A stretch of DNA of 64,000 nucleotides from an uncultured Clostridia bacterium (GCA_948467395.1 CAOKDX010000004.1:120761-184760); one strand, 5' to 3'. Shown: positions 34,498 through 42,845, numbered from the stretch's first letter. Notes: generated by a model not told the origin, from the sequence alone. Numbers and translations: made by a program.

Positions 34498-34644
34498 ATT
34501 AACCTCCCATAGCACACGATTTTTGTGCATGATGGTAATTATATTTCACATTTTTTTATTATAACAAACGACGTAACAAATGTAAATCTCCATGCCAAAA
34601 GAGCCAGAATGAATTCTGACTCTTCCGGACTTTTTTATTCTTTT

Positions 34645-36171
34645 CTACTTTTTCTGTACATATTTGAGACAGTCTAGTGTCACTGCCACAAGGATAATAA
34701 TACCGGAGAATACGAACTGGAGATTTGTATCAATTCCCAGGATTGTCAGGGAATAGGTCAGCGCCGTAAAGATGATAACGCCCACTACGACACCGGAAAT
34801 CTTACCGATACCACCGGTAAAGGATACGCCGCCCACCACGCAGGCTGCAATGGCGTCCATCTCCCAGCCCTGTCCATATGCCGCAGAGCCGGAGCCTACC
34901 ATCCTGGCACATTCCAGCCAGGATCCGAAACCGTACAGGATACCTGCCATCACAAAGGCTCCAACCGTTACTTTAAATACAGAGATACCAGAAACAGATG
35001 CTGCCTCAGGGTTTCCGCCCACTGCATACAGATTTTTGCCAAATGTAGTTTTATTCCAGATAAACCATACGATGATGATCGCTGCCACCGCCCACAGAAT
35101 AATCGTTGGAAAACCGTTTACTTTCGGTATGATCATATTGGGGATCACCGGTTCTATGGCGCCAAAGGAAACTCCCTTTGTGGCATAGGTAACAAGTCCA
35201 AAGATCACCAGCATATTCGCCATGGTGGAAATAAACGGGTGCATTTTGAACTTCGCCGTAAAGAAACCGGCGATGGCCGTAAATATCGTACAGAGGATGA
35301 TGCAGACAACCAGCGCGAAGATTACCCGTGCCATAATGGGCATACTGGTAAAATCAAAGACGTGTCCGAATACGGAGCCGGTATTGATGCCCTGATGCAT
35401 AATAATCGTGGCCGCAGTCATTCCCATTCCCACCATACGGCCGATGGACAAATCTGTACCCGTCAGCAGGATCAGTCCCGCCACGCCTAACGCCAGAAAC
35501 ATTCTGGGTGACGCCTGCTGGAAAATGTTTAACACGTTATTGTAAGTGAGCAGGGGTGCGTTTTTCACCATCGGCGTGATGATACACAGTGCGATAAAAA
35601 TCAGGGCAATGGCAATATACAAGCCGTTTTGCAGGAGAAAGGTTCTGCGGTTAAATGTATATTTATAATTTTCCCATTTCTGGGCCATTGTCTCCGGTAT
35701 GGTATATTTTGACATGCGGAGCAGATCGATCAGGTGGAATTTGTATGCGTAGGCCGCATGTCTCCGGTCCTTGATCTCCTGAAGATCTTTGTCCCGTTTC
35801 ATTTTCGCATCAAAAAGCCGGTTCTTATAGACATATTTCTCGTCCTTGATCTCCTGATGGTCGGAGAGCTTCGCCATAGTCTGTTCATGTTCCCGTTTGA
35901 GTTCGGCTAAATTTCGGTTATAGTTTTCTTTGGCCCGCAGCTTTTCCTGGTCACAGGCGGCCTTTACCTTCTGGTAATAATCCTGGTCGAAATGCGCTTT
36001 CAGATATTCCTCCGCCTCCCGCACCAGCTTTGCGATCTCCCCTTTATTGGGAGATTCTTCTGCTCTGAGACTGTCGATTTTTTCCTGTATCCCGCCAACA
36101 TGTTCCTCTATCGGCTTTCTCAGCTGCATTTCCTCTTCTAGTGTAAGAATCTTGCTATTTTCATTCGCCAT
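34645..36171 (-). CDS. mglC: Galactose ABC transporter permease with long N-terminal coiled coil
   Basis: A 508-residue protein. From residue about 188 on it is a standard MglC/RbsC-type permease (LYIAIALIFIALCIITPMV, ALGVAGLILLTGTDLSIGRMVG, and GGVSFTGGIGKISGVVVG near the end) with around ten membrane helices. The first 170 residues are hydrophilic, highly charged and helical (KEHEQTMAKLSDHQEIKDEK), predicted to form a cytoplasmic coiled coil absent from the 336-residue E. coli protein. It imports galactose with MglA and an external binding protein. It lies 18 bases downstream of mglA. Its 3' end is followed by a hairpin with TTTTTTATTC. Confidence 0.9.
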   Translation of the reverse strand: MANENSKILTLEEEMQLRKPIEEHVGGIQEKIDSLRAEESPNKGEIAKLVREAEEYLKAHFDQDYYQKVKAACDQEKLRAKENYNRNLAELKREHEQTMAKLSDHQEIKDEKYVYKNRLFDAKMKRDKDLQEIKDRRHAAYAYKFHLIDLLRMSKYTIPETMAQKWENYKYTFNRRTFLLQNGLYIAIALIFIALCIITPMVKNAPLLTYNNVLNIFQQASPRMFLALGVAGLILLTGTDLSIGRMVGMGMTAATIIMHQGINTGSVFGHVFDFTSMPIMARVIFALVVCIILCTIFTAIAGFFTAKFKMHPFISTMANMLVIFGLVTYATKGVSFGAIEPVIPNMIIPKVNGFPTIILWAVAAIIIVWFIWNKTTFGKNLYAVGGNPEAASVSGISVFKVTVGAFVMAGILYGFGSWLECARMVGSGSAAYGQGWEMDAIAACVVGGVSFTGGIGKISGVVVGVIIFTALTYSLTILGIDTNLQFVFSGIIILVAVTLDCLKYVQKK

Positions 36172-36189
36172 ATCTATTCATCTCCCTCA

Positions 36190-37698
36190 TTATAGGTATT
36201 TTGCACTGAGCTTTAAAAGTTCCTCCTGATCTGTCTCCTTTGTATTTACAATACCTGAGAGACGTCCGTTTGACATTACCCCGATGCGGTTCGTGATACC
36301 AAGGATCTCCGGCATCTCGGAAGACACAACGATAATGGTCCTTCCCCTCTTTGCCATGTTAATGATCAGCTCATAAATTTCATATTTGGCTCCGACATCA
36401 ATTCCCCTGGTTGGTTCATCCATCATAAAGACCTCCGGGCTTCGTTCCAGCCATTTTCCCATGATCACCTTCTGCTGGTTGCCGCCTGACAAACTGGAGA
36501 TCATATCTTCCGGTCCCATGCACTTCGTATGCATGATGTCGATCTCCTTCGCCGTAGCCCTGGTCATCTTCGGATTGGAAAGGGCTACCCCGGACTTATA
36601 CTGTTTGAGATTGGCAATCGTCGTATTAAAAATCAGGTCGCCCTTCAAAAAGAGCCCGTTTGCCTTCCTCTCCTCCGTGATCATGGCAAAGCCATGATCC
36701 ATGGCATCCCTGGCACTGCTGAAGTTCATCAGCTGATGATTAAAATACACGCGCCCGGCCGCCCTTGTCCGCACACCAAATATCGTTTCCAGCAGCTCGG
36801 TCCGCCCGGCTCCCACCAAACCATACAGTCCAAAAATCTCTCCCTCCCTCACATCAAAGGTGATGTCCTGCAAATGAGGTTCAAATTTCGTAGAGAGATG
36901 CTGTACAGACAGAACTACTTCTCCTGGCGTATTGTCAACCGGCGGAAAACGGTTTTCCAGAGAGCGTCCCACCATGGCCGCGATCAGCTCATTCATGTCC
37001 GTCTCTCCGCTCTTCTTTGTCATAACCAGATTTCCGTCCCGCAGAACGGATATTTCATCGCATATTTCAAAGATTTCATCCATCTTATGTGAGATGTATA
37101 CAAGGGATATCCCCTGCTTCTTAAGCATCCTCATCATCTCAAAGAGCTTCTCTACTTCCTGTACGGTAAGAGAGGAAGTAGGTTCATCCAGTACAATCAC
37201 CCTGGAATGATAGGAAATCGCCTTGGCAATCTCGCACATCTGCCTCTGTGATACGGACATGTTCCGCATGGGCTGGGTTAAATTCACAGTCATTCCCAGT
37301 TTTCTGAAAAGCTCGGATGCCTCCTTTTTCATTTTTCCCTCGTCCACCACTCCCATGGAATTCACAGGATAGCGCCCCAGAAACAGATTATCGATCACAT
37401 TTCTTTCCAGGCACTGGTTCAGTTCCTGATGCACCATGGCAATGCCGTTCTCAAGAGCATCCTTCGGTCCGGAAAAGCTAACCTCTTTCCCGTCCAGAAA
37501 AATCTTGCCCTCATCCTTCTGATATGTTCCAAAGAGACACTTCATCATGGTTGATTTTCCAGCGCCGTTCTCGCCCATCAGTCCCATGACCGTGCCAGCC
37601 TTCACATCCAGATTGATGCGGTCCAGTACTCTGTTCCGGCCAAAGGATTTGCTCATACCCCGTATCGACAAGACGATATCATTCTTTTTATCCGCCAT
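36190..37698 (-). CDS. mglA: Galactose/methyl-galactoside ABC transporter ATP-binding protein
   Basis: A 502-residue tandem ATPase of the sugar-importer type. First nucleotide-binding half: Walker A GLMGENGAGKST near residue 40, signature MSVSQRQMCEIAKA, Walker B VIVLDEPTSSL. Second half: degenerate Walker A GLYGLVGAGRTELL, signature LSGGNQQKVIMGKW, Walker B VFMMDEPTRGID. This asymmetry is typical of MglA/RbsA/XylG. It powers import through MglC. Preceded by GAGGTAGATT and by a 310-base spacer with stable hairpins after mglB, which may set a lower dose than the binding protein. Confidence 0.94.
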   Translation of the reverse strand: MADKKNDIVLSIRGMSKSFGRNRVLDRINLDVKAGTVMGLMGENGAGKSTMMKCLFGTYQKDEGKIFLDGKEVSFSGPKDALENGIAMVHQELNQCLERNVIDNLFLGRYPVNSMGVVDEGKMKKEASELFRKLGMTVNLTQPMRNMSVSQRQMCEIAKAISYHSRVIVLDEPTSSLTVQEVEKLFEMMRMLKKQGISLVYISHKMDEIFEICDEISVLRDGNLVMTKKSGETDMNELIAAMVGRSLENRFPPVDNTPGEVVLSVQHLSTKFEPHLQDITFDVREGEIFGLYGLVGAGRTELLETIFGVRTRAAGRVYFNHQLMNFSSARDAMDHGFAMITEERKANGLFLKGDLIFNTTIANLKQYKSGVALSNPKMTRATAKEIDIMHTKCMGPEDMISSLSGGNQQKVIMGKWLERSPEVFMMDEPTRGIDVGAKYEIYELIINMAKRGRTIIVVSSEMPEILGITNRIGVMSNGRLSGIVNTKETDQEELLKLSAKYL

Positions 37699-38008
37699 AA
37701 TCTACCTCCATTCACGCGCTTTCTTACATAAAAAATGGCTGGCTGAGAACCGCAGCCAAAGAACTATCGTTCTCAAGAAAAACACTTCGTATTTTTCGCT
37801 CTATATATATCAAAACTTCCTATAAGATAAAAAAGCTCTTCTCCGCCTATCGAGGACTCTTTTATTTGTTAAGAAGAGAACTCTGCAAAACCTCCGCTTT
37901 GCAGAGTTCAAAATTAACCGTTGCAGCAAATATGAGGTATCCGCTGTGTTATTCTGGCTGGCAAGTATGACCAGAACCGGTAATTTCCCTTTCACAATCC
38001 AGACAGGA
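37699..38008 (-). other. mglB-mglA spacer with several hairpins
   Basis: Contains no gene. Minus-strand hairpins are AACTCTGCAAA/TTTGCAGAGTT (about 37873-37908), a longer one around CTCGATAGGCGGAG (37835-37866), GAAAAA/TTTTTC (37778-37799), and GAGAAC/GTTCTC (37744-37776). This matches the common pattern in which mRNA hairpins after a binding-protein gene protect it and lower expression of the ATPase gene. Loop sequences resemble those of the galE-galT element. Confidence 0.6.
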
Positions 38009-39301
38009 TTACTGATTTAACAGCGCTGTATAAGAAGCTGCATTGTCTGTCTTAACCATATTGATGGCAAAGGCATCATACTGACCCGGATTTCCAAGAC
38101 GGTTGGTAATATTGGACTCGGTCTGTCCGTCGCCGCCGATATAGTCAACCTCAAGATTGAGAAGATCGTCATATTTCTGAAGGAGCGGCTGATAAGTGGA
38201 GCTCAGGAAATTGTCAGATGAATTGTAAATGTTCAGCCAAACCTTCTTCGAAGCGCTCTTTCCCTTATCAAGCTGCTTGGATACCGGCTCATAAACCTTC
38301 GTGGAATCTGTGAAGTCCTGATAGTTCTCAGCTGTCACTGCGACATTCAGTGCATAGTAGGAACGCTCATCCTCCTTATAGGTGTACACCTCTTTTGTCA
38401 GTACATTGCCGGCCTCGTCTGCTGTCCCGATTCCTGTATCGATGTCTACGCCGTCCAGCGCATTGCGGAGAACACGGAGTGTCAGATATGCCTGTACGTC
38501 AGCATGCTGGCTGATGGTTCCGCCGTATCCCTCTGCGATGGCAGCAACAGCGTCATTGTTCGCATCATATCCGAAGGTAGGAACTTTATTATCCTTGGAC
38601 CATGCGTTGAACATGGACATTCCCATTCCATCGTTATTGGATACTACGACATCAATCTCTTTTCCGAAAGAGGACGACCATGTGCCAATGGCATTCCCTG
38701 CGGTAGCGGCATCCCATGTAGCTCCAGCGGAATTCTTCATCTCCTGGGAAGCCAGCTCACGAACTACATATTTCTTTCCGCCGACCTCCAGCGTACCGTC
38801 CTTTACGGCAGAAGCCTTGCCGTCTACATTCGTACCAACCGGCTCGCTGTTGATGTCTCCGTCTTTGTCAATCCCTGTACCCAGCGCCTTGCGTACGCCT
38901 CTTGTACGCGCGATGGAATCATTGTGTCCAATATCTCCGATGGCAAGAACATAACCGATCACCCCGTCGCCGTTGCGGTCAATCTTATCAATGTTTTTCT
39001 CGATGTAATCCTTTACCATCGTTCCCTGAAGCTCTGCACCCTGGTTGGCATCAAATCCCACATAGTAGGTATCCTTATTGTAGGAAAGCGCCGCCTTATC
39101 CAATTCTCCCGTAGAGCTGTTGGAAGGCTGGCGGTTAAACCATACTAACGGTTTGTCCTTGTTTGCCACCGTAGAGGAACCGCCTCCCTCTGATGTTGTA
39201 CCTGAACCGCCCGATGAGGAGCCGCCTCCCTCTGACCCGCAGGCTACAAGTGAAAGACCAAGTACCAGTGCCATTGTAATACCAAGTATTTTTTTCTTCA
39301 T
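38009..39301 (-). CDS. mglB: Galactose-binding protein, circularly permuted
   Basis: A 430-residue lipoprotein (lipobox LVACG, Cys21; Gly/Ser-rich linker 22-46). Residues 50-335 follow MglB from its middle to its end: LVWFNRQPS (52-59), TYYVGFDANQ, calcium-loop DRNGDGVIGYV (108-118), VVVSNNDGMGMS (218-229), TFGYDANND, and GGTISQHADVQA. The segment that opens ordinary MglB is instead at residues 353-425: VWLNIYNSSDNFLSSTYQPL, GGDGQTESNITNRL, DAFAINMVKTDNAASY. These correspond to IGVTIYKYDDNFMS, NDSQNDQSKQND and ALAINLVDPAAA of E. coli MglB. So the first strand-helix pairs have moved to the C-terminus. The two halves of the sugar pocket can still form. It is first in mglB-mglA-mglC and presumably delivers galactose. 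Confidence 0.9.
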   Translation of the reverse strand: MKKKILGITMALVLGLSLVACGSEGGGSSSGGSGTTSEGGGSSTVANKDKPLVWFNRQPSNSSTGELDKAALSYNKDTYYVGFDANQGAELQGTMVKDYIEKNIDKIDRNGDGVIGYVLAIGDIGHNDSIARTRGVRKALGTGIDKDGDINSEPVGTNVDGKASAVKDGTLEVGGKKYVVRELASQEMKNSAGATWDAATAGNAIGTWSSSFGKEIDVVVSNNDGMGMSMFNAWSKDNKVPTFGYDANNDAVAAIAEGYGGTISQHADVQAYLTLRVLRNALDGVDIDTGIGTADEAGNVLTKEVYTYKEDERSYYALNVAVTAENYQDFTDSTKVYEPVSKQLDKGKSASKKVWLNIYNSSDNFLSSTYQPLLQKYDDLLNLEVDYIGGDGQTESNITNRLGNPGQYDAFAINMVKTDNAASYTALLNQ

Positions 39302-39610
39302 ATTCCATTTCTCCCTTCTTCATTCTGAACATGTATGCCGAACTAAGTTCACGTTGTACATGTTTCCTGTTGATATTGTCAGTATATCCAATTAGACAGA
39401 AAGAAAACATAGAATATTTTTCGTTCCGCATTGAAAATTTTAAGATTTTTTTGTTGAAATTCTATAATTTTTTCTTTAAATCACTCATTTTCATGGTTAT
39501 TTTGATCAATGAAGACGTTAATTATTTAATATCCGAAATACCAGAATAAAAATATGCCCCAGAGGGCAACAATAGAAACGATCAGAAAGAAAGGGAATGT
39601 ATTCAGAAGA
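39302..39610 (-). promoter_or_regulatory. mglB upstream region
   Basis: Contains a minus-strand -10 TATACT (39381-39386) about 80 bases before the ATG, without a good -35, as expected for an activator-dependent promoter. The next 100 bases are AT-rich with T-tracts. No gene is seen; the CGGC gene starts on the other strand. Confidence 0.45.
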
Positions 39611-39943
39611 ATGAAAGCAGGATTGATCAGATGCATGCAGACGGAGGGTTACTGCCCGGGCACACTGGATTTCAAGGCGATTCGTCAAAAGACCGGCGCC
39701 TTTGCGGATCTCGATGAAGAAATCGAAATCATCGGATTTGTCAACTGCGGCGGATGTCCAGGAAAAAAAGCTCTGTCACAGGCAAAAAAACTGATAAAAA
39801 GAGGGGCCGATACCATTATCTTCACCTCCTGCATCCAGAGAGGAACACCAAAAAGAGAAGCCTGCCCCTATGCCCAGGAGATGAAAGAACAGATAACACA
39901 GGAACTGGGAAAGAAGGTTCGAATCTTAGATTTCTCCCATTGA
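39611..39943 (+). CDS. CGGC-domain protein
   Basis: A 110-residue protein of the CGGC family (PF08821-type): KAGLIRCMQTEGYCPGT at the N-terminus, VNCGGCPGKKALSQAKKL in the middle, then TIIFTSCIQRG and CPYAQEM. The clustered cysteines suggest metal or iron-sulfur binding; function is unknown. I choose the ATG at 39611, where family homology begins, even though the ribosome binding site is weak (AGAAGA); an in-frame ATG at 39554 has none. It converges on the MGMT gene with a 12-base gap. Confidence 0.82.
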   Translation: MKAGLIRCMQTEGYCPGTLDFKAIRQKTGAFADLDEEIEIIGFVNCGGCPGKKALSQAKKLIKRGADTIIFTSCIQRGTPKREACPYAQEMKEQITQELGKKVRILDFSH

Positions 39944-39955
39944 TCCAATGACTCT

Positions 39956-40459
39956 TTATCGGAGCCCTTCCCTGCCATTGCCCCGCTCCAGGGCAAGAAG
40001 TTTCTTCTTAATGTCCAGTCCCCCGCCGTAGCCTACGAGTCTGCCGTCGGCGCCGATCACACGATGGCAGGGAATCAGGACAGGAAGCGGATTCCTGTTA
40101 TTTGCCATACCTACCGCCCGGCTGGCCTTGGGATTCCCTATGGCGGCGGCTATCTCGCCATAGCTGCAGGTACTGCCATAGGGAATCTCTCGGAGCGCCT
40201 CCCATACCCGGTGCTGGAACGGCGTCCCCTCCGGTGCCAGCGGCAGGGTAAAGCTCCTCCGGCGGCCGCTAAAATATTCTCCCAGCTCCCGCACTGCCTG
40301 CTGCAGCAGAGGAGGCAGGGGATCTGTATATTCCATTTCTGATACTGTATTTTCTCCCAAAAAGTGGACAGCACTGATCCCCCGTTCCACACACTCAATT
40401 CCCAGAATACCTACTGGGGACGCACAGAGGCAGTATTGTCCATTCTTGCCATCAACCAT
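39956..40459 (-). CDS. Methylated-DNA--[protein]-cysteine S-methyltransferase
   Basis: A 167-residue O6-alkylguanine-DNA alkyltransferase. It has the FQHRVWEALREIPYGSTCSYGEIA helix-turn-helix and the active-site PCHRVIGADGRLVGYGGGLDIKKKLL with the acceptor cysteine in IPCHR. The enzyme removes methyl groups from O6-methylguanine by irreversible transfer to that cysteine. The N-terminal domain is of ordinary length for the Ogt type. It is monocistronic; the last residues (GNGREGLR) are variable in the family. Confidence 0.93.
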   Translation of the reverse strand: MVDGKNGQYCLCASPVGILGIECVERGISAVHFLGENTVSEMEYTDPLPPLLQQAVRELGEYFSGRRRSFTLPLAPEGTPFQHRVWEALREIPYGSTCSYGEIAAAIGNPKASRAVGMANNRNPLPVLIPCHRVIGADGRLVGYGGGLDIKKKLLALERGNGREGLR

Positions 40460-40550
40460 ACAATCTTCCTTTCCGCAAGCCGGCGGCGTTTAATTCTGGC
40501 AGGCTGCCACGCCCCTCATCTCTTTTTCTCTTTCCCTTTGCCCGCCTGTT

Positions 40551-40574
40551 TAGCCCAATGGCGCCATTGAGCTA
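40551..40574. repeat. Dispersed palindromic repeat, copy 8 (near-perfect short form)
   Basis: TAGCCCAATGGC followed by GCCATTGAGCTA, one change from a perfect 24-base palindrome. Its right end gives the minus-strand TAG stop of the DUF4303-like gene. Confidence 0.88.
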
Positions 40575-41129
40575 GCCGTTGAAAAATTTTGCCCAAGTCT
40601 GGAACCGCTCATACTGTTCCGGGGTGTTGAGCCGCCGGGCAGAATCATTCTCAATGTCCGGTGTCCGATCATCATCCGACATGGAGACGAAACAGATGAC
40701 CTCCGGGCCAAAGGTACCCTCTGACCGCAGCGCCTCGAAGGCGCGTGCCACCGTCTCAAGGAACTGTTCCTGGAACTGCTCATGAACCTCGTCATAGGTA
40801 TCATCGTCTGCAGCGGAGAGGGTTTCTTCCTGCTTGTAGAGCTGCTGGCTGATCTGATTGAGTGCACTGTCGGTTCCATCAGAGTAGTTCCACTCGTCAG
40901 GGATATACCGGTTCAGACTGAATGAACCGTCCGCCACCTGTTCCACCAGTTTCTCGGGCCAATACTTCCGCAGTTCTGCCAAACGCTCCGGCGCCCGATC
41001 TGTCTTATCCCGCCTTGCCAATGCCTCCTCGGTGTTTACTGCCAGGAAAAGGGTAATGCAATCACTGTCAGTGACCAAGGCGGCACTGTAGATGTGCTCA
41101 TTCCCAATCTCCTGACGAATCTTCTCCAT
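40572..41129 (-). CDS. DUF4303-like protein, start possibly lost
   Basis: 185 residues resembling DUF4303: YSAALVTDSDCITLFLAVNTEEAL, then YIPDEWNYSDG and a helical C-terminus with FQEQFLETVARAFEALRSEG. Family members usually have about 18 more residues at the N-terminus. In the same frame upstream the coding-like sequence QFFLDLQPAIEEAVRYA continues back to an ATG at 41186, but the codon right after that ATG is TAA. So either a nonsense change has removed the native start, or translation begins at 41129, which lacks a good ribosome binding site. The stop codon lies in repeat copy 8. Function unknown. Confidence 0.6.
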   Translation of the reverse strand: MEKIRQEIGNEHIYSAALVTDSDCITLFLAVNTEEALARRDKTDRAPERLAELRKYWPEKLVEQVADGSFSLNRYIPDEWNYSDGTDSALNQISQQLYKQEETLSAADDDTYDEVHEQFQEQFLETVARAFEALRSEGTFGPEVICFVSMSDDDRTPDIENDSARRLNTPEQYERFQTWAKFFNG

Positions 41130-41403
41130 TGCATACCGTACCGCTTCCTCAATGGCAGGCTGTAGGTCTAAAAAAAATTGTTACATCTCTGCTTGTTCAA
41201 CCTTTCTTTTAGTCGATTTGCCACGACCCAAGTATACCACCAATGCAAACGACGTTCAACCCTTGATATACGCTGAAAACAGCAAAAAAGGAAAAGAGCC
41301 GCGCCTACCACCAGAAATATTCCAGAGCCTACCGAGCCAGAAACTGAGAACAGTAACGGGGAGCTGGAAATTATGGTACAGAACTACCATGGAAATATTA
41401 ACC

Positions 41404-41857
41404 CTATTCTGGATGAACTGATAAACGTTTCAATCCAGGCTTACTCCGCCAATACGCTCGTTGCGCAATAATCTTGTCCACAATATATGCATGGATTTTT
41501 TGAGGTTCATCCAAAAGGGACAGAGTTTGTGTCAACATTTCTTCTGCCCCATCTATTGGGACACGCTCCAGGTCCGACGGACTTTTGACTCAAGTTCAAG
41601 GCACAAAGGAATGTCCCCTCTCTGGCTTCCCGTGTGCCACATACGGTAAACAAGTATTCCCACTCGTTCCATAGATGCTGCATTCCTATGTTCAGATAAC
41701 TCCCTCGGTCGCAGCAACTGCCCTGAAATTCCACAACCGTAAAGAACCAACCATTATCATCTATCCATATCCGGGTAGAACCTTTCTGGAACATCCCTTT
41801 GGGTTTCAGTACTGCCCGAACCGCTTGCTTGATGAGGGTATTGTAGTTTTCTTCCAT
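41404..41857 (-). pseudogene. DUF4304-like gene with frameshift
   Basis: The N-terminal part (NYNTLIKQAVRAVLKPKGMFQKG, then DDNGWFFTVVEFQGSCC, SYLNIGMQHLWNEW) matches DUF4304, and the frame runs on to a stop at 41507. Protein-like sequence, however, continues in another minus-strand frame downstream (GAEEMLTQTLSLLDEPQKIH, then YIVDKIIAQRAYWRSK) to a stop at 41404-41406. This is the helical C-terminus expected for the family. A small insertion or deletion between about 41560 and 41640 would restore one frame. Probably inactive. Confidence 0.6.
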
Positions 41858-41891
41858 ATCCTTTTCCTCATTTCAAAATTATAAAAAAGCC

Positions 41892-41916
41892 CAACTCAAT
41901 GGCGCCATTGAGCTAA
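41892..41916. repeat. Dispersed palindromic repeat, copy 9
   Basis: AACTCAATGGC followed by GCCATTGAGCTAA; nearly perfect short form, between the DUF4304 remnant and the small membrane-protein fragment. Confidence 0.85.
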
Positions 41917-41970
41917 ATTGACAATAAAAAATAAATATGATAGACTACCTCATTATGAAAGGAGTCATTT

Positions 41971-42183
41971 ATGCTTTACTTTACGAAACCACTGCCAGAT
42001 GGTAATATTGATACAGTAGATTGGAAACCTTTTATCAGACATGAATGGTTCAGAAATAATTTTATGTCCTTTACCTACTGCCTCCAGGCAGTGTTTCTCA
42101 CTCTCTCGTTTGTAACTGGTATATGGAAGTCCTCTGGCATATATCAAGTAATCGTTTTGTTCTCGGAACGGGGATTAATATGA
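41971..42183 (+). CDS. Small protein, possible DUF3267-type N-terminal fragment
   Basis: A 70-residue frame with AAAGGAG six bases before its ATG. The opening LYFTKPLPDGNIDTVDWKPF and EWFRNNFMSFTYCLQAVFL, running into a hydrophobic stretch, recalls the N-terminus of DUF3267 membrane proteins, whose HELLH metalloprotease-like part is missing here. It then stops and overlaps the sfsA start by four bases (ATGA). It may be a truncated gene that now serves only to couple translation of sfsA. Family assignment is tentative. Confidence 0.45.
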   Translation: MLYFTKPLPDGNIDTVDWKPFIRHEWFRNNFMSFTYCLQAVFLTLSFVTGIWKSSGIYQVIVLFSERGLI

Positions 42184-42845
42184 AATACAAAAATACCTTA
42201 AATGCCAAATTTCACAGCCGCCCCAACCGTTTCATCGCCAATGTATGGCTGGACGGCAAACTGGAAACCGTCCATGTAAAAAATACCGGGCGGTGCCGGG
42301 AGCTCCTTATCCCAAATGCATCTGTGGTTCTGCAGCGCTCAAACAATCCGGCAAGGAAAACAAAATATGATCTCATCAGCGTCTATAAAGAGAAAACGGG
42401 CTGGGTCAATATCGACAGCCAGGCGCCAAACCGGGTAGTAAAAGAATGGCTCCTGAGACAGGATTATACCCTGATCCGGCCGGAGTACAATTACGGAAGT
42501 TCAAGACTTGATTTCTATATGGAAAGAGACGATGAAAAATATCTAATGGAAGTTAAGGGCTGCACACTGGAAATCGATGGAATCGGATATTTCCCTGACG
42601 CCCCCACTGAGCGCGGAGTCCGCCACCTGCAGGAGCTGGCAAGGGCCGCCTCTCAGGGATTTCGCTGCATCACCGCTTTCGTGATCCAGATGGAGGGGAT
42701 TCATGAAGTGCGGGCGAATACTGCCACCCACAGGGAATTTGGAGAAGCACTGGACAGGGCAAGGGCCGCCGGAGTCCAGATTGTCGGTATGGAATGCCGT
42801 GTGACGAAAGATTCGCTGGAAATAACCAATGAAATTATATTATGA
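42180..42845 (+). CDS. sfsA: DNA/RNA nuclease SfsA
   Basis: A 221-residue SfsA-family protein. The OB-like N-terminus has RPNRFIANVWLDGKLETVHVKNTGRC and the nuclease part has RPEYNYGSSRLDFYME, the PD-(D/E)xK-like YLMEVKGCTLE, FPDAPTERGVRHLQEL and a closing CRVTKDSLEI. Once named for sugar fermentation stimulation, family members bind and cut DNA and RNA. The ATG at 42180 follows GGGGATTAAT and overlaps the stop of the small upstream frame. Convergent overlap of six bases with the HNH gene. Confidence 0.9.
   Translation: MKYKNTLNAKFHSRPNRFIANVWLDGKLETVHVKNTGRCRELLIPNASVVLQRSNNPARKTKYDLISVYKEKTGWVNIDSQAPNRVVKEWLLRQDYTLIRPEYNYGSSRLDFYMERDDEKYLMEVKGCTLEIDGIGYFPDAPTERGVRHLQELARAASQGFRCITAFVIQMEGIHEVRANTATHREFGEALDRARAAGVQIVGMECRVTKDSLEITNEIIL

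Noticed and set aside
41340-41471. A start-less plus-strand frame ending in ANTLVAQ
   Set aside because: It is antisense to the C-terminal part of the DUF4304 remnant, which explains its protein-like look.
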